From NCBI RefSeq assembly GCF_014202935.1, contig NZ_JACHHX010000001.1, positions 1-64,000 on the forward strand: a DNA stretch of 64,000 bases, given 5' to 3'. This document shows positions 21,196-32,353 of the stretch, one piece after another (the first letter of the stretch is position 1; each line of letters begins with the position of its first letter). The DNA is from Rehaibacterium terrae (GTDB lineage Bacteria; Pseudomonadota; Gammaproteobacteria; Xanthomonadales; Xanthomonadaceae). Under the pieces are notes generated by a model, which saw nothing but the letters and a program-made list of their open reading frames with translations, searched no databases and was not told the origin of the DNA. The position numbers and the translations under genes were made by a program.

Positions 21196-22002
21196 TCACA
21201 GCTCCGCCACCGCCTGATCTTCCCGTGTCGCCGGCGGCGCACCGGCATCGCCGAACACCGCCTGCCAGGCCAGCAGGTTGCCGATCGCAGTGAGCGGCAG
21301 CAGCACCGCGAACAAGGCCAAATGCACCAGCACCTGGCCGAGCTGGCCCAGCGCCGCCAAGAGCATGCCGACGATGCCGATCGCGATCGACAGCACCAGC
21401 ACCACGGCGATCAGCAGTGCCAGGTACAGCACCAACGCGCCGAGGTTGCCGCCGCAGGCGCGCAGGCTGGCGCCCATCGCCGCCCACGGCGAGCCGCCGC
21501 CGAACATCACCAGCGGCACCGCGAAGAACACCAGCGCGAAGACCACCAGCGCCGCCGCGATCATCTTGATCAGCACGCCGCCGAGGCTGCGGCCTTCGGC
21601 GGGCTGCACCTTGTCCGGGCTGGTGGCGCCCGAGGCCAGCTGCGCGAGCGTCTCCAGCCCGAACAGGTCGACGATCAGCCAGATCGACAGCAGGCCGGCC
21701 AGGATGCCCGGCAAGGCCAGCACCACCAGCGCCGGCAGACGGCCGGGCAGGCGGAAGGCCTGGAACAGCTGCACCACCTCGATGCGCCGGCCGGCCTGCG
21801 CCTCGCGGGCGGCGAACATCAGCCCGGCCAGCAGTGCCGGATAGAACAGGGTCAGCACGACCGAGCCCAGTACCGGCAGCAGACCGATCAGGCCAATCAG
21901 CGCGCCCATCGCCGCCAGCGGGCCGGGATGCTCGCCATACAGGCGGATCGCGCCCTTGAGCCATTCCGCACCGCGTCCCGCCTCGACCTTCCGGTACTGC
22001 AT
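21196..22002 (-). CDS. BPSS1780-like integral membrane protein
   Basis: A 268-residue membrane protein with about six hydrophobic helices (for example [20 protein letters not shown] and [18 protein letters not shown]). The N-terminal [17 protein letters not shown] and the overall plan match the BPSS1780 family of uncharacterised proteins. The start at 22002 is supported by an AAGGAG ribosome binding site 7 bp upstream. It lies 14 bp after the amidotransferase gene on the same strand, so the two form a unit. Confidence 0.82.
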   Translation of the reverse strand: MQYRKVEAGRGAEWLKGAIRLYGEHPGPLAAMGALIGLIGLLPVLGSVVLTLFYPALLAGLMFAAREAQAGRRIEVVQLFQAFRLPGRLPALVVLALPGILAGLLSIWLIVDLFGLETLAQLASGATSPDKVQPAEGRSLGGVLIKMIAAALVVFALVFFAVPLVMFGGGSPWAAMGASLRACGGNLGALVLYLALLIAVVLVLSIAIGIVGMLLAALGQLGQVLVHLALFAVLLPLTAIGNLLAWQAVFGDAGAPPATREDQAVAEL

Positions 22003-22016
22003 GTTCTCTCCTTTCC

Positions 22017-22736
22017 TCAACGGTGCCGCCGCGCCCGCCGCACGAAGCGGCGCAGCACCTCGCGCGCCTTCGGGGCCGCGCGCACGCCCTGCAGCAGCGT
22101 GCGCGGGCAGTGGCCCTCTTCGGCCAACGCCTGACGGCGGGCGTGGATGTAGCCGCGCATGTGCGCGGCGCTGAATTCGGGGTGGAACTGCACGCCCCAG
22201 ACCTGCTCGCCGACGCGGAAGGCCTGGTACGGGTCGCCCGCGGTGCTGGCCAGCACCACCGCGCCGGCCGGCGGGTCGATCACCCGCTGGCGGTGGGTGA
22301 GCTGGGCATGGATCACCGCCGGCAGGCCGGCGAACAGCGGATCCCGCGCGGCTTCCGGGTGCAGCTCGACCGGCAGCGTGCCCATCTGGCGGCCGTGCGG
22401 ATTCCAGTCCACCTTGCCGCCCAGCGCATGGGCGATCAGCTGGTGGCCGTAGCAGATGCCGAACAGCGGCACGCCCTGGCCGGCCGCCTTCGCCAGCCAT
22501 TCGGCGCTGCGCTCGCTCCAGTCGTGACGCTCGGTGACCATCGCCCCCGAGCCGCTGACCAGCACGCCGGCGAAGCCGTCGCGGCGCGGCAGCGGCTCGC
22601 CCACGGCCACCCGGCACACCACCGCCTCGTCCGCAGGCAGCGCGGCGGCCACGCGGATCCAGTGCGCGAAGCTGCCGTGACGACGCATCGAGGGCACCGG
22701 CTGGCCGGTTTCGAGGATCAGGAAGGGACGGGGCAT
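22017..22736 (-). CDS. Class I glutamine amidotransferase (GMP synthase-like)
   Basis: A 239-residue stand-alone class I glutamine amidotransferase domain. The nucleophile elbow GICYGHQ (Cys95) and the His/Glu of VQFHPEF (His185, Glu187) complete the triad. Such proteins are often annotated as GMP synthase-like or gamma-glutamyl hydrolase-like; the ammonia acceptor here is unknown. It is the first gene of the unit with the BPSS1780-like membrane protein. Confidence 0.88.
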   Translation of the reverse strand: MPRPFLILETGQPVPSMRRHGSFAHWIRVAAALPADEAVVCRVAVGEPLPRRDGFAGVLVSGSGAMVTERHDWSERSAEWLAKAAGQGVPLFGICYGHQLIAHALGGKVDWNPHGRQMGTLPVELHPEAARDPLFAGLPAVIHAQLTHRQRVIDPPAGAVVLASTAGDPYQAFRVGEQVWGVQFHPEFSAAHMRGYIHARRQALAEEGHCPRTLLQGVRAAPKAREVLRRFVRRARRHR

Positions 22737-22800
22737 GGATTGAGGACGGAAACGGGGAATCTCGGGAACCGGAAACCGGCCGCTGCCTGCGGCAGCTCAG

Positions 22801-22938
22801 TCGGAAACCCGGTCGGAAACCGGGTCGGAAACCGGAAAAGCTCCGGTACGCCTTTCCGCTCGAGCGCGGCACCGCCGCGCAACCGATTTCCGATTTCCGA
22901 TTTCCGACCAGCGGCCGGCCAGCCGCTGGCCGGCCGCT
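22801..22938. repeat. Short tandem repeats and a 13-bp palindrome upstream of glyQ
   Basis: Three 12-bp units (TCGGAAACC plus three variable bases) lie at 22801-22836, then three 7-bp CGATTTC units at 22884-22904, roughly the reverse complement of the same GGAAA-type word. Next comes a perfect inverted repeat, arms 22910-22922 and 22926-22938 with a 3-nt loop, directly abutting a TATACT hexamer (22938-22943) that could be the glyQ -10. Short GGAAATCG-like runs are common in Xanthomonadales intergenic DNA. Confidence 0.65.
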
Positions 22939-22982
22939 ATACTAGCGCGCTTTCCGCAACGCTCCCGCGAGCACGGACACCC

Positions 22983-23876
<894 letters not shown>

Positions 23877-23902
23877 ACGCCCACATTGCGCACGCGGTCG
23901 CT

Positions 23903-23931
23903 CTGACATAGGATGCGGCCACTGATAGAAG
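23903..23931 (+). promoter_or_regulatory. Candidate promoter of the NYN gene
   Basis: CTGACA (23903-23908, five of six -35 bases) and TAGAAG (23926-23931, four of six -10 bases) are separated by exactly 17 bp, between glyQ and the NYN gene. If used, it would also transcribe glyS independently of glyQ. Confidence 0.4.
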
Positions 23932-24011
23932 CCGACCGACCCGTTCGTCCCTGATCCAAGCATGCCGCGAGGCATCACGAGCGGGTTCCGGTCCCTTATC
24001 CAAGGATCAGC

Positions 24012-24680
24012 ATGATCCCGACGCGCCGACACGCCATCCTCATGGATGGCGGTTTCGTTATTAAGAAGCTTCAAGCCCAGGCGCGCACCTTTCCAAACGC
24101 CGACCTCGTCGAGCAACTCGCTCATCGCATCTGCCTGGCGGGCGCCGCGAAAGAGTCGGAGCTCCTGCGGGCCTACTTCTACCACGCCAGACCGGCATCG
24201 GCCGAAGTGACCAACCCGCTGAGCGGGGAATCGACGAATCTGGCCGACACGCCGGTCTTTCGTTTGCACGAAAGTCTGCTGGACTCGCTGGAATTGAAGG
24301 CGAGCTTCGCCGTTCGACTCGGCGAAACCACGGTCAACGACTGGCGCATCGGCTCCAAAGCGATGGAATCGATGCTCGCCGAGCCCCGCCCGGTCCATGC
24401 ACGCGACCTGGTTCCGAACATCAGCCAGAAGGGGGTCGACCTTCGCCTCGGCCTCGATCTGGCCCGTCTGGCCTTGCGCGGACTCGTCGACACGGTGATC
24501 GTGGTCACCGGCGACAGCGATCTCATCCCGGCTTTCAAGTTCGTGCGTCGTGAAGGCCTGCGCGTCATTCTCGCCACGCTCGGACACGGTGTCCGCAGAG
24601 ACCTCAAGGCGCACGCCGACCTCGTCCTGGACGCGTCCGCAACCTCCCTTGGCCTCGAAATGAGCAGCACACGCCGATGA
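24012..24680 (+). CDS. NYN-domain (PIN-like) predicted ribonuclease inserted between glyQ and glyS
   Basis: A 222-residue NYN (LabA/DUF88, PIN-fold) protein, a family of Mg2+-dependent ribonucleases. The metal-binding acidic residues are in place: Asp12 (LMDGGF), Asp143 ([11 protein letters not shown]), and Asp168/Asp170 ([19 protein letters not shown]). A region with no recognised motif (about 60-130) sits between the first and second acidic blocks. No second domain is fused. The start has an AAGGA site 8 bp upstream. Its last bases overlap the glyS start by four (ATGA). Codons such as GTT, ATT, CTT and CAA are frequent at the 5' end, unlike neighbours that almost always end in G or C, which suggests recent acquisition. 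RNA target unknown. Confidence 0.87.
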   Translation: MIPTRRHAILMDGGFVIKKLQAQARTFPNADLVEQLAHRICLAGAAKESELLRAYFYHARPASAEVTNPLSGESTNLADTPVFRLHESLLDSLELKASFAVRLGETTVNDWRIGSKAMESMLAEPRPVHARDLVPNISQKGVDLRLGLDLARLALRGLVDTVIVVTGDSDLIPAFKFVRREGLRVILATLGHGVRRDLKAHADLVLDASATSLGLEMSSTRR

Positions 24681-26761
24681 CCGACCATCGCCCTCTCCTG
24701 ATCGAACTCGGCACCGAGGAACTGCCGGTCAAGGCGCTGCCCGAGCTGGCGCGCACCTTCGCCGAGGGTGTCGTCGCCGGCCTGGACAGGCGCGGCCTCG
24801 CCCACGGCGCGGCGCGCGCGCTGTACACGCCGCGCCGGCTCGCCGTGCACGTGGCCGGCGTGGCGCTGCAGCAGCCCGAACAGCACAGCGAACTGCTCGG
24901 CCCCTACCTCAACATCGCGCTCGACGCCGAGGGCCGGCCGACCCCGGCCCTGCTCGGCTTCGCGCAGAAGAACGGCATCGACTGGACCCGGCTGGCACGC
25001 ACCACCGACAACAAGGGCGAACGCTTCGTCCACCGCGCCACCAAGCCGGGCGCGGCCACCGCCGAATTGCTGCCCGAGATCCTCGCCGAGGCGATCAAGG
25101 CCATGCCGATCCCCAAGCCGATGCGCTGGGGCGCGCACGAGTACGGCTTCGCCCGCCCGGTGCACTGGCTGGTGATGCTGCTCGGCGACCAGGTGGTGGA
25201 CGGCTCGCTGTTCGGCCTCGCCGCCAACCGCATGAGCCGCGGCCACCGCTTCCACCACGACAAGGCGGTGTGGATCGGCTCGGCGGACGATTACGTCGAG
25301 GCACTGCGGCAGGCCAAGGTGCTGGTCGACCCCGACGAGCGCCGCGCCCGCATCCGCGCCGAGGTCGAAGCCGCGGCGCAGGCCGCCGGCGGCGTCGCCC
25401 GCATCGAGCCGGGCATCCTCGAAGAGGTCAACGGCCTGGTCGAGTGGCCCAAGGCGATCCTTTGCGGCTTCGAGCGCGAGTTCCTCGCCGTGCCGCAGGA
25501 GGCGCTGATCGCCACCATGGAGGCGAACCAGAAGTTCTTCCCCGTGCTCGACGGCGACGGCCGCCTCACCGAGCGCTTCGTCGGCGTCGCCAACATCGAG
25601 TCCAGGGACGAGGCCGAGGTGCGCCGTGGCTACGAGCGCGTCATCCGGCCGCGCTTCGCCGACGCCAAGTTCTTCTTCGACGAGGACCGCAAGCAGGGCC
25701 TGGCCGCGATGAACGCGGGCCTGAAGACCGTCACCTACCAGCAGAAACTCGGCAGCTACGCCGACAAGGTCGCGCGTGTGGCCGCGCTGGCCGAGGCGAT
25801 CGCGCCGCAGGTCGGCGTCGATGCCGCCCTGGCGCGCCGCGCCGCCGAACTGGCCAAGGCCGACCTGCAGTCGCGCCTGGTCGGCGAGTTCCCCGAGCTG
25901 CAGGGCATCGCCGGCCGCTACTACGCCGCCGCCGAGGGCGAGCCGGCCGAGGTCGCCGCCGCCATCGACGAGGCCTACATGCCGCGCTTCGCCGGCGACG
26001 CCATCGCGCCCTCGCCGCTTGGCCGCGTGCTGGCCGTGGCCGAGCGCCTGGACACGCTGGCGGGCGGCTTCGCCGCCGGCCTCAAGCCGACCGGCAACAA
26101 GGACCCGTTCGCGCTGCGCCGCAACGCGCTGGGGCTGGCGCGCACGCTGATCGAGGGCGGGCTGGATCTGGACCTGCCGCACGAACTGCGCCGCGCCGTG
26201 CACGCCAACGACGGCACCACCGCCATGGATGCCGCCGAGGTGCGCGTGACCGAGCTTTACGACTTCATCCTCGACCGCCTGCGCGGCTACTTCGCCGACC
26301 AGGGCGTGCCCGGCGCGCACTTCGAGGCGGTCGCGGCGGTGCGGCCGGCCTCGCTGCTCGACTTCGACCGCCGCCTCAAGGCCATCGGCGAATTCGCGCG
26401 CCTGCCCGAGGCCGAGGCGCTGGCGGCGGCCAACAAGCGCATCCGCAACATCCTGAAGAAGGCCGGCGACGAGATCCCCGATCACGTCGCCCGCTCGCGC
26501 CTGATCGAGCCGGCCGAGCAGGCGCTGGCCGAGTCGGTCGAGGCCGCCATCCGCGAAACCGACGACGTGCTCGCCGCGCACGACTACATCGCCGTGCTCA
26601 AGCGCCTGGCCTGGCTGCGCGCGCCGGTCGATGCCTTCTTCGACGGCGTGATGGTGATGGCCGAGGACCCGGCCTTGCGCGAAAACCGGTTGGCGCTGCT
26701 CAAGCGCCTCGCCGACCGCTTCTCGGCGGTGGCGGAGATCGGGCTGCTGTCGAACGCCTGA
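24677..26761 (+). CDS. glyS: Glycyl-tRNA synthetase beta subunit
   Basis: A 694-residue beta subunit that binds tRNA-Gly. The N-terminus [15 protein letters not shown], the block [17 protein letters not shown], the HD-like region and the C-terminal anticodon-binding part ([10 protein letters not shown]) are all present at normal length. The start codon is inside the end of the NYN gene, so its translation may now depend on that gene. Confidence 0.97.
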   Translation: MTDHRPLLIELGTEELPVKALPELARTFAEGVVAGLDRRGLAHGAARALYTPRRLAVHVAGVALQQPEQHSELLGPYLNIALDAEGRPTPALLGFAQKNGIDWTRLARTTDNKGERFVHRATKPGAATAELLPEILAEAIKAMPIPKPMRWGAHEYGFARPVHWLVMLLGDQVVDGSLFGLAANRMSRGHRFHHDKAVWIGSADDYVEALRQAKVLVDPDERRARIRAEVEAAAQAAGGVARIEPGILEEVNGLVEWPKAILCGFEREFLAVPQEALIATMEANQKFFPVLDGDGRLTERFVGVANIESRDEAEVRRGYERVIRPRFADAKFFFDEDRKQGLAAMNAGLKTVTYQQKLGSYADKVARVAALAEAIAPQVGVDAALARRAAELAKADLQSRLVGEFPELQGIAGRYYAAAEGEPAEVAAAIDEAYMPRFAGDAIAPSPLGRVLAVAERLDTLAGGFAAGLKPTGNKDPFALRRNALGLARTLIEGGLDLDLPHELRRAVHANDGTTAMDAAEVRVTELYDFILDRLRGYFADQGVPGAHFEAVAAVRPASLLDFDRRLKAIGEFARLPEAEALAAANKRIRNILKKAGDEIPDHVARSRLIEPAEQALAESVEAAIRETDDVLAAHDYIAVLKRLAWLRAPVDAFFDGVMVMAEDPALRENRLALLKRLADRFSAVAEIGLLSNA

Positions 26762-26873
26762 GCCGTCCGCGCCTGGTCGGCAGGGCTGGGATGGTGTTGG
26801 CGACACCGGGCGCAAGCCCGTACACGGCACGCTCACATCCGCGCGCGGACGGGCCGCTATGCTGGGCCATGCC

Positions 26874-28631
26874 ATGACCCGTCCGCGCCTGCGCCTGCTG
26901 CTGTGCTGCCTGTTCGCCGCGTCGCCGGTGACGGCGCAGGACGGTGGGCTGGCACGCGTCGAGGTCCGCGGCCTGTCCGGCGATGCGCTCGACAACGTGC
27001 GCGGTGCGCTGGCGATCGAGCGGCTCGACCCGCAGCGCCGCGCGGCGCTCAGCGCGAGCCGGCTCGATTACCTGCTGCGGCGCACGCCGGCCGAAGTGCG
27101 GCGCGCGCTGGAGCCCTACGGCCATTACTCGCCGACGATCGCCATCCGTATCGAGCGTGATGGCGACGGCGCGGCCACGGTGATCATCGACATCGACCCC
27201 GGCGAGCCGGTGCGGGTCGGCGACCGCCGCATCCGCATGCAGGGCGAGGCGGCCGACGACAGCCGCATCGGTGCCGTGCTCGGCAGCTTCGAACCACTGC
27301 CGGGCGAGGTGTTCGACCATCGCCGTTACGAGCGCAGCAAGGCCGAGGTCGAGCGCCGCCTCGCCGAGCGCGGCTACTTCGATGCCCGGCCGCAGACCGC
27401 GCGGGTCGAGGTCAGCCGCGCCGAACGGCGCGCCGACATCCATCTGCTCTGGGACAGCGGCCCGCGCCACGCCTTCGGCGAGGCGGTGTTCGGCGAGCAC
27501 GGCTTCCGCCCCGGCCTGCTCGACAAACTCGTGCGCTGGACGCCAGGCGAGCCCTACGACCAGGCACGCCTGATCGCGCTGCAACGCTCGCTGGCCGACC
27601 TGGACTACTTCAGCGCCATCGACATCCGGCCCGACCTCGACGCCACCGACCCGGACTCCCGGCAAGTGCCGATCCGCATCGACCTCGCCCCGGCCAGGCG
27701 CAGCATCTACAGCGCCGGCCTGAGCTACGGCACCGACACCGGCGCCGGCCTCAACCTCGGCTGGGAGCGGCGCTGGGTCAACACCCGCGGACACAAGGCG
27801 CTGGCCAACCTGGACTGGGCGCAGCGGCGGCAACTGCTGACCACGCAATACCGCGTGCCGGCGTTCGCCTGGCTGGACGGCTGGTACACCGGCGCGCTCA
27901 ATCTGCTCAACGAGGAATTCGACGGACTGGAAAGCCAGCGCGCCGAACTGGTCGCCAGCCGCAGCGGCCGGCTCGGCCTGTGGAACCTCACCGCCTCGCT
28001 GCACGCGCAACGCGAGCGCTTCGGCACCGGCGGCGACTTCAGCGACTACACCTCGCTGGTCTATCCGGCCCTGCGCGCGCAGGCCAGCCGCGGCGACGAT
28101 CCGCTGTACCCGACGCGCGGCTGGGGCCTGATCGCCGAGCTGCGCGGCGGCGGCGCGTGGGTCGGCTCGGATCTCGGCTTCGCCCAGGCCCATGCGCAGG
28201 GCCGTTACGTGACCAGCTTCGGCCGCCGCCATCGCCTGCTGCTGCGCGGCGAGGCCGGCTACACGCGGGTGGACGACTTCGACCGCTTCCCGCCCTCGCT
28301 GCGCTTCTACGCCGGCGGCGACCGCAGCGTGCGCGGCTACGGCTACCGTGAGATCGGCCCGCGCGTGGACGAGGTGGTGGTCGGCGGCACACGGCTGCTG
28401 ACGGGCAGCGTCGAGCTGGAACGGATGTTCAGCGCACGCTGGGGCGGCGCACTGTTCGTCGATGCCGGCGATGCCTTCAGGCGCCGCGACGAATTCGACG
28501 CCCGCGTCGGTGTCGGCCTCGGCCTGCGCTGGCGCTCGCCGGTCGGCCCGGTGCGCGTGGACGTGGCGCATGGCATCGACAACCGCGACCGGTCGATCCG
28601 CATCCACCTGAGCATGGGACCGGATCTGTGA
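26874..28631 (+). CDS. tamA: Outer-membrane translocation and assembly factor TamA
   Basis: A 585-residue Omp85-family protein. It has a signal peptide (1-21, ending VTAQ), three POTRA-like domains (about 25-265) and a C-terminal 16-strand beta-barrel with the GDRSVRGYGYRE (lid-loop RGY) motif near residue 485 and a terminal beta-signal (IRIHLSMGPDL). With TamB it helps insert autotransporters and other outer-membrane proteins and links to lipid transport. An alternative ATG lies 15 bp upstream. It overlaps tamB by four bases. Confidence 0.92.
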   Translation: MTRPRLRLLLCCLFAASPVTAQDGGLARVEVRGLSGDALDNVRGALAIERLDPQRRAALSASRLDYLLRRTPAEVRRALEPYGHYSPTIAIRIERDGDGAATVIIDIDPGEPVRVGDRRIRMQGEAADDSRIGAVLGSFEPLPGEVFDHRRYERSKAEVERRLAERGYFDARPQTARVEVSRAERRADIHLLWDSGPRHAFGEAVFGEHGFRPGLLDKLVRWTPGEPYDQARLIALQRSLADLDYFSAIDIRPDLDATDPDSRQVPIRIDLAPARRSIYSAGLSYGTDTGAGLNLGWERRWVNTRGHKALANLDWAQRRQLLTTQYRVPAFAWLDGWYTGALNLLNEEFDGLESQRAELVASRSGRLGLWNLTASLHAQRERFGTGGDFSDYTSLVYPALRAQASRGDDPLYPTRGWGLIAELRGGGAWVGSDLGFAQAHAQGRYVTSFGRRHRLLLRGEAGYTRVDDFDRFPPSLRFYAGGDRSVRGYGYREIGPRVDEVVVGGTRLLTGSVELERMFSARWGGALFVDAGDAFRRRDEFDARVGVGLGLRWRSPVGPVRVDVAHGIDNRDRSIRIHLSMGPDL

Positions 28632-31600
28632 GCCGGCGCATCCGCCACCTGCTGCTCGCCGTCGCCGCGTCGCTGGCGCTGCTGTCCGCCGCCGCGTGGT
28701 GGCTGCTGCGCAGCGAATCCGGACGCGACGCGGTGTTGACGCGCATCGCCGCCGCCCTGCCCGAAGGCAGCCTGCACTGGGCGCGCGTCGAAGGCGCGCT
28801 CGGCCGGCGACTGGTCTTCCACGACCTGCGCTGGCGCGGCGCCGACGGCAGCGAGTTCGACGCCGCGCGGGTCGAGCTGCGGCTCGCGCCGGGCGCGCTC
28901 GCCGCGCGACGCCTGCAGGTGCGTGCACTGCGCATCGACGATGCCGCGCTGCGGCTGGCCGTCGCCGACAGCGACGATGCCACGCCGCCGCGCTGGCCGC
29001 GCGCGCTGCCGGTGCTGGACCTGCCGCTGGCGATCCGGCTCGACGCGCTCGCCGTTACCGGCTTCCACCTGTCGCGCGGCGACGAGCCGCTGCTGCATGC
29101 CGAACGACTCGACGCCGTCGCCGAGCTCGCACACGGCCGGCTCGCCATCGACCGTTTCGAACTCGCCAGCGATTCCGGCGCGCTGAGACTGCACGGCTGG
29201 CTCGACACCCGGGACGACTGGCGGCACACGCTCGCGGCGGACTGGATCGCAGCGACCGACGACGCCCCCGCGACCCTCGCGCTGCGCAGCCACGGCGACC
29301 TCGACGCGCTCGAACTCGCGCTCGACGGCCACGCGCCCGGGCCGCTCTCGCTGCGCCTGAGCATCGACGAGGCTCGCGGCGCCGCCCCACGCTGGCGACT
29401 CGACACCGACGCCGCGCGCGTCGAGCCCGAGCGCTTCGGCCTCGCCACCGCCGCGCCGCTGCGCATCGCCCTGCGGGCCGAAGGCGAGGGCGCCGACGCG
29501 GCCATCGACGGCGAGCTCGGCATCGACGCGTTCGCCGTCGCCATCGCGCCCTCGCGGCTCGCCTGGCGCGACGGCACGCTCGCCCTGCAGCCGCTGTCGC
29601 TGCGTCTGCAGGGCGGCGCGCTCGACCTCGATGGCGAAATCGCATTCGACGACACGCCACGCGCCGAGCTCGTCGCCAAGGCGCGCAGCCTGCGCTGGCC
29701 GGGCACGGACGCCGCGCCGGACCTGCGCGCCGATGGCGACCTCACGCTGCAAGGCACGCCAGACGCCTGGGCCGTGACCGGCGAGGCCACCTTGCGCCGC
29801 GACGACGAGACGGCGACGCTGCGCTTGCGCGGCGCGGGCGACCGCGAGCGCCTCGTGCTCGACAGCTACCGCCTCGCCACGCCCGGCGGCGAACTGGCCG
29901 GCGACGGCGAGCTGCGCTGGTCGCCACGGCTGGCCTGGCGCACGCGGGCCGTCCTGCGCGACCTCGACCCCGGCTGGCTCGCGCCCGGCTGGGACGGCGC
30001 GATCCGCGGCGAGATCGCCAGCCACGGCGAAGCGCGCGGCGACGACGGCGTCGCCGCGCACGTCGATGCGCCGGCGCTCTCGGGCACGCTGCGCGGCCGT
30101 CCGTTGCAGGCGCGGCTGCGCGCCGACTGGCATGGCGACGCCGGCGATGGCGAGCTGGCGCTGCGGCTCGGCGACAGCCGCGTCGAGGCTGGCGGCACAT
30201 TCGGCGCACGCCTGGGCCTGCGTGCCACGCTCGCGCCGCTGCATCTGGACGACCTGCTGCCCGGGACCGGCGGCACGCTCCGCGGCGAACTGGCGCTGCA
30301 CGGCGCGGCCTCGATGCCATCACTGCGGTTGCGGCTCGACGGCGAGGCACTGCGCTTGGACGGCCAGCGCATCGGCAGCCTCGGCGCACGCGGCGAACTG
30401 CCGGCGCGCGGTCAAGGCGGCGAACTCGTGCTCGACCTGCGCGAGGTCGAAACCGCCGGCGTGCAAATCGACAGCGCGACGCTCGCACTCGCCGGCAGCC
30501 TCGACGCCCTGCGCGCCGACGCGCGCATCGACTCGGCGCAAGCCGGTCGGCTCGATCTCGCCGCCGACCTCGCCCGCCCGCGCGAGGGCTGGCGCGGCCG
30601 CATCGACGCGCTGCGCTACCGCCCGCCGCACGGCCCCGCCCTCGATCTGCGCGCGCCGGCCGGCTTCGCCTGGGACGGCGCGCGCGGCCGCCTCGATCCG
30701 CTGTGTCTGGATGCCGGCGCCGCGTCGCTGTGCGCGCAGGCCGCCTGGCCCGGCGAGGCGACGCTGGAAGGCCGCGGCCTGCCGCTCGGCCTGCTCGACC
30801 CGTGGCTGGCCGACGGCGAGATCCCGCTGGTGGCGCACGGCACGGTCGAACTCGACGCCCGCTGGCGCGGCGACGGCAGCGGCGAGGCGCGGCTGCGTTC
30901 GCAGCGCGGCGGCCTGCGGCTGGATCCGCAGGCGCGCCGCGACGTGATCGGCTACGAAGCCCTGGACGTGGACGCGCGGCTCGCCCGCGGCCAACTGGTG
31001 GTCACGCTCGACGCCACGCTGAGCGAGGGCGGCCGCCTCGACGGCCAGCTCGACACCGGGCTGGCCCCCGACAGCCCGCTCAGCGCCGACCTGCACCTGG
31101 CCCTGCGCGAACTGACCTGGCTGGAGCTGCTGTCCACCGAGATCGCCGCCCCACGCGGCCGCCTCGACGGCACGCTGCGCCTGCGCGGCACCCGCGCCGC
31201 GCCGCGCTTGAGCGGCGACGCGCAGTTGAGCGGTTTCATCGTCGAGCTGCCGGCGCTCGGCATCACGCTCGACGAAGGCGAAGCGACGCTGATCGCCGAG
31301 GACCTCGACCGCGCCCGTCTCGACGGCCGGCTGCGCGCCGGCGACGGCGTGCTGGTCGCCGAGGGCCGTCTGCACACGGTCGACGGCCGGCCACGGCTCG
31401 ACCTCGCCCTGCGCGGCGACGACCTGCGCATCGCCGACACCCCCGACCTGCAGGCGACCATCTCACCCGAACTCGACCTGCAGTACGCCGGCGACCACCT
31501 GCGCGTGCGTGGCCGCGTGCACGTGCCGCGCGCGCGCATCGACCTCGAACGCCTCGACACCACCACCCGGCCCTCGCCCGACGTGGTCGTGCTCGACCCG

Positions 31601-32326
31601 ATCGACCCCGCGCGCGGCGAGCGGCTCGCGGTGGACACCCAGGTGGTGGTGAGCCTGGGCGAAAACGTGCGTCTGATCGGCTTCGGCCTCGACGGCCGCC
31701 TCGCCGGCCGGCTGCAAGTGCGCGACCGCCACGGCCAGGCCGCCACCGCCAGCGGTGCGCTCGACGTCGGCGGCCGTTACCGCGCCTACGGCCGCGAGCT
31801 GGAGATCGTCCGCGGCCGGCTCAGCTGGGCCAATACCGCGCTCGACAATCCGACGCTCGACATCCGCGCCCAGCGCCGCGTCGACAGCGTCACCGTCGGC
31901 CTGCAGGTGCGCGGCAGTGCGCTGCGCCCGCACAGCGAGATCTTCTCCGAGCCGGCGATGGACAGCAGCGAGGCCTTGAGCTGGCTGGTGCTGGGCCGGC
32001 CGCTGCGCGCCGCCGGCAGTGGCGAGGCCGAACAGCTCGGCGCCGCCGCCTTCGCGCTCGGTGCCGGCGGCAACCTGCTGGCCCAGCAGGTCGGCGCGCG
32101 GCTGGGGCTGGACGAGGTCGGCGTGGCCGAATCGCGCGCGCTCGGCGGCGCCGCCTTCACGGTCGGCAAATACCTCTCGCCGCGCCTGTTCGTCAGCTAC
32201 GGCGTGTCGCTGCTCGGCACCGGCCAGGTGCTCACGCTCAAGTACCTGCTGGCGCGCGGCTTCGACCTGCGCATCGAGTCCGGCACCGAGAGCCGCGCCT
32301 CGATCAACTGGCGCACCGAGCGCTGA
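28628..32326 (+). CDS. tamB: Translocation and assembly module protein TamB
   Basis: A 1232-residue AsmA/VPS13-like protein: one N-terminal transmembrane helix (LLLAVAASLALLSAAAWWLL) then a very long beta-rich periplasmic rod, ending in the conserved DUF490 domain (SSEALSWLVLGRPL, then GKYLSPRLFVSYGVSLLG). It spans the periplasm between the inner membrane and TamA. The start codon is GTG within the tamA stop (GTGA). Length is like E. coli TamB (1259). The rod is highly repetitive in Leu-Asp/Leu-Arg strands, which creates many long shadow frames. Confidence 0.93.
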   Translation: MSRRIRHLLLAVAASLALLSAAAWWLLRSESGRDAVLTRIAAALPEGSLHWARVEGALGRRLVFHDLRWRGADGSEFDAARVELRLAPGALAARRLQVRALRIDDAALRLAVADSDDATPPRWPRALPVLDLPLAIRLDALAVTGFHLSRGDEPLLHAERLDAVAELAHGRLAIDRFELASDSGALRLHGWLDTRDDWRHTLAADWIAATDDAPATLALRSHGDLDALELALDGHAPGPLSLRLSIDEARGAAPRWRLDTDAARVEPERFGLATAAPLRIALRAEGEGADAAIDGELGIDAFAVAIAPSRLAWRDGTLALQPLSLRLQGGALDLDGEIAFDDTPRAELVAKARSLRWPGTDAAPDLRADGDLTLQGTPDAWAVTGEATLRRDDETATLRLRGAGDRERLVLDSYRLATPGGELAGDGELRWSPRLAWRTRAVLRDLDPGWLAPGWDGAIRGEIASHGEARGDDGVAAHVDAPALSGTLRGRPLQARLRADWHGDAGDGELALRLGDSRVEAGGTFGARLGLRATLAPLHLDDLLPGTGGTLRGELALHGAASMPSLRLRLDGEALRLDGQRIGSLGARGELPARGQGGELVLDLREVETAGVQIDSATLALAGSLDALRADARIDSAQAGRLDLAADLARPREGWRGRIDALRYRPPHGPALDLRAPAGFAWDGARGRLDPLCLDAGAASLCAQAAWPGEATLEGRGLPLGLLDPWLADGEIPLVAHGTVELDARWRGDGSGEARLRSQRGGLRLDPQARRDVIGYEALDVDARLARGQLVVTLDATLSEGGRLDGQLDTGLAPDSPLSADLHLALRELTWLELLSTEIAAPRGRLDGTLRLRGTRAAPRLSGDAQLSGFIVELPALGITLDEGEATLIAEDLDRARLDGRLRAGDGVLVAEGRLHTVDGRPRLDLALRGDDLRIADTPDLQATISPELDLQYAGDHLRVRGRVHVPRARIDLERLDTTTRPSPDVVVLDPIDPARGERLAVDTQVVVSLGENVRLIGFGLDGRLAGRLQVRDRHGQAATASGALDVGGRYRAYGRELEIVRGRLSWANTALDNPTLDIRAQRRVDSVTVGLQVRGSALRPHSEIFSEPAMDSSEALSWLVLGRPLRAAGSGEAEQLGAAAFALGAGGNLLAQQVGARLGLDEVGVAESRALGGAAFTVGKYLSPRLFVSYGVSLLGTGQVLTLKYLLARGFDLRIESGTESRASINWRTER

Positions 32327-32353
32327 GCGTCCTTGCGGGCACGCGCGGCGCGC

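Noticed and set aside
22737-22982. T-box or other tRNA-sensing leader before glyQ
   Set aside because: No T-box motif (TGGNACCGCG) or specifier stem; the region is short tandem repeats and a palindrome.
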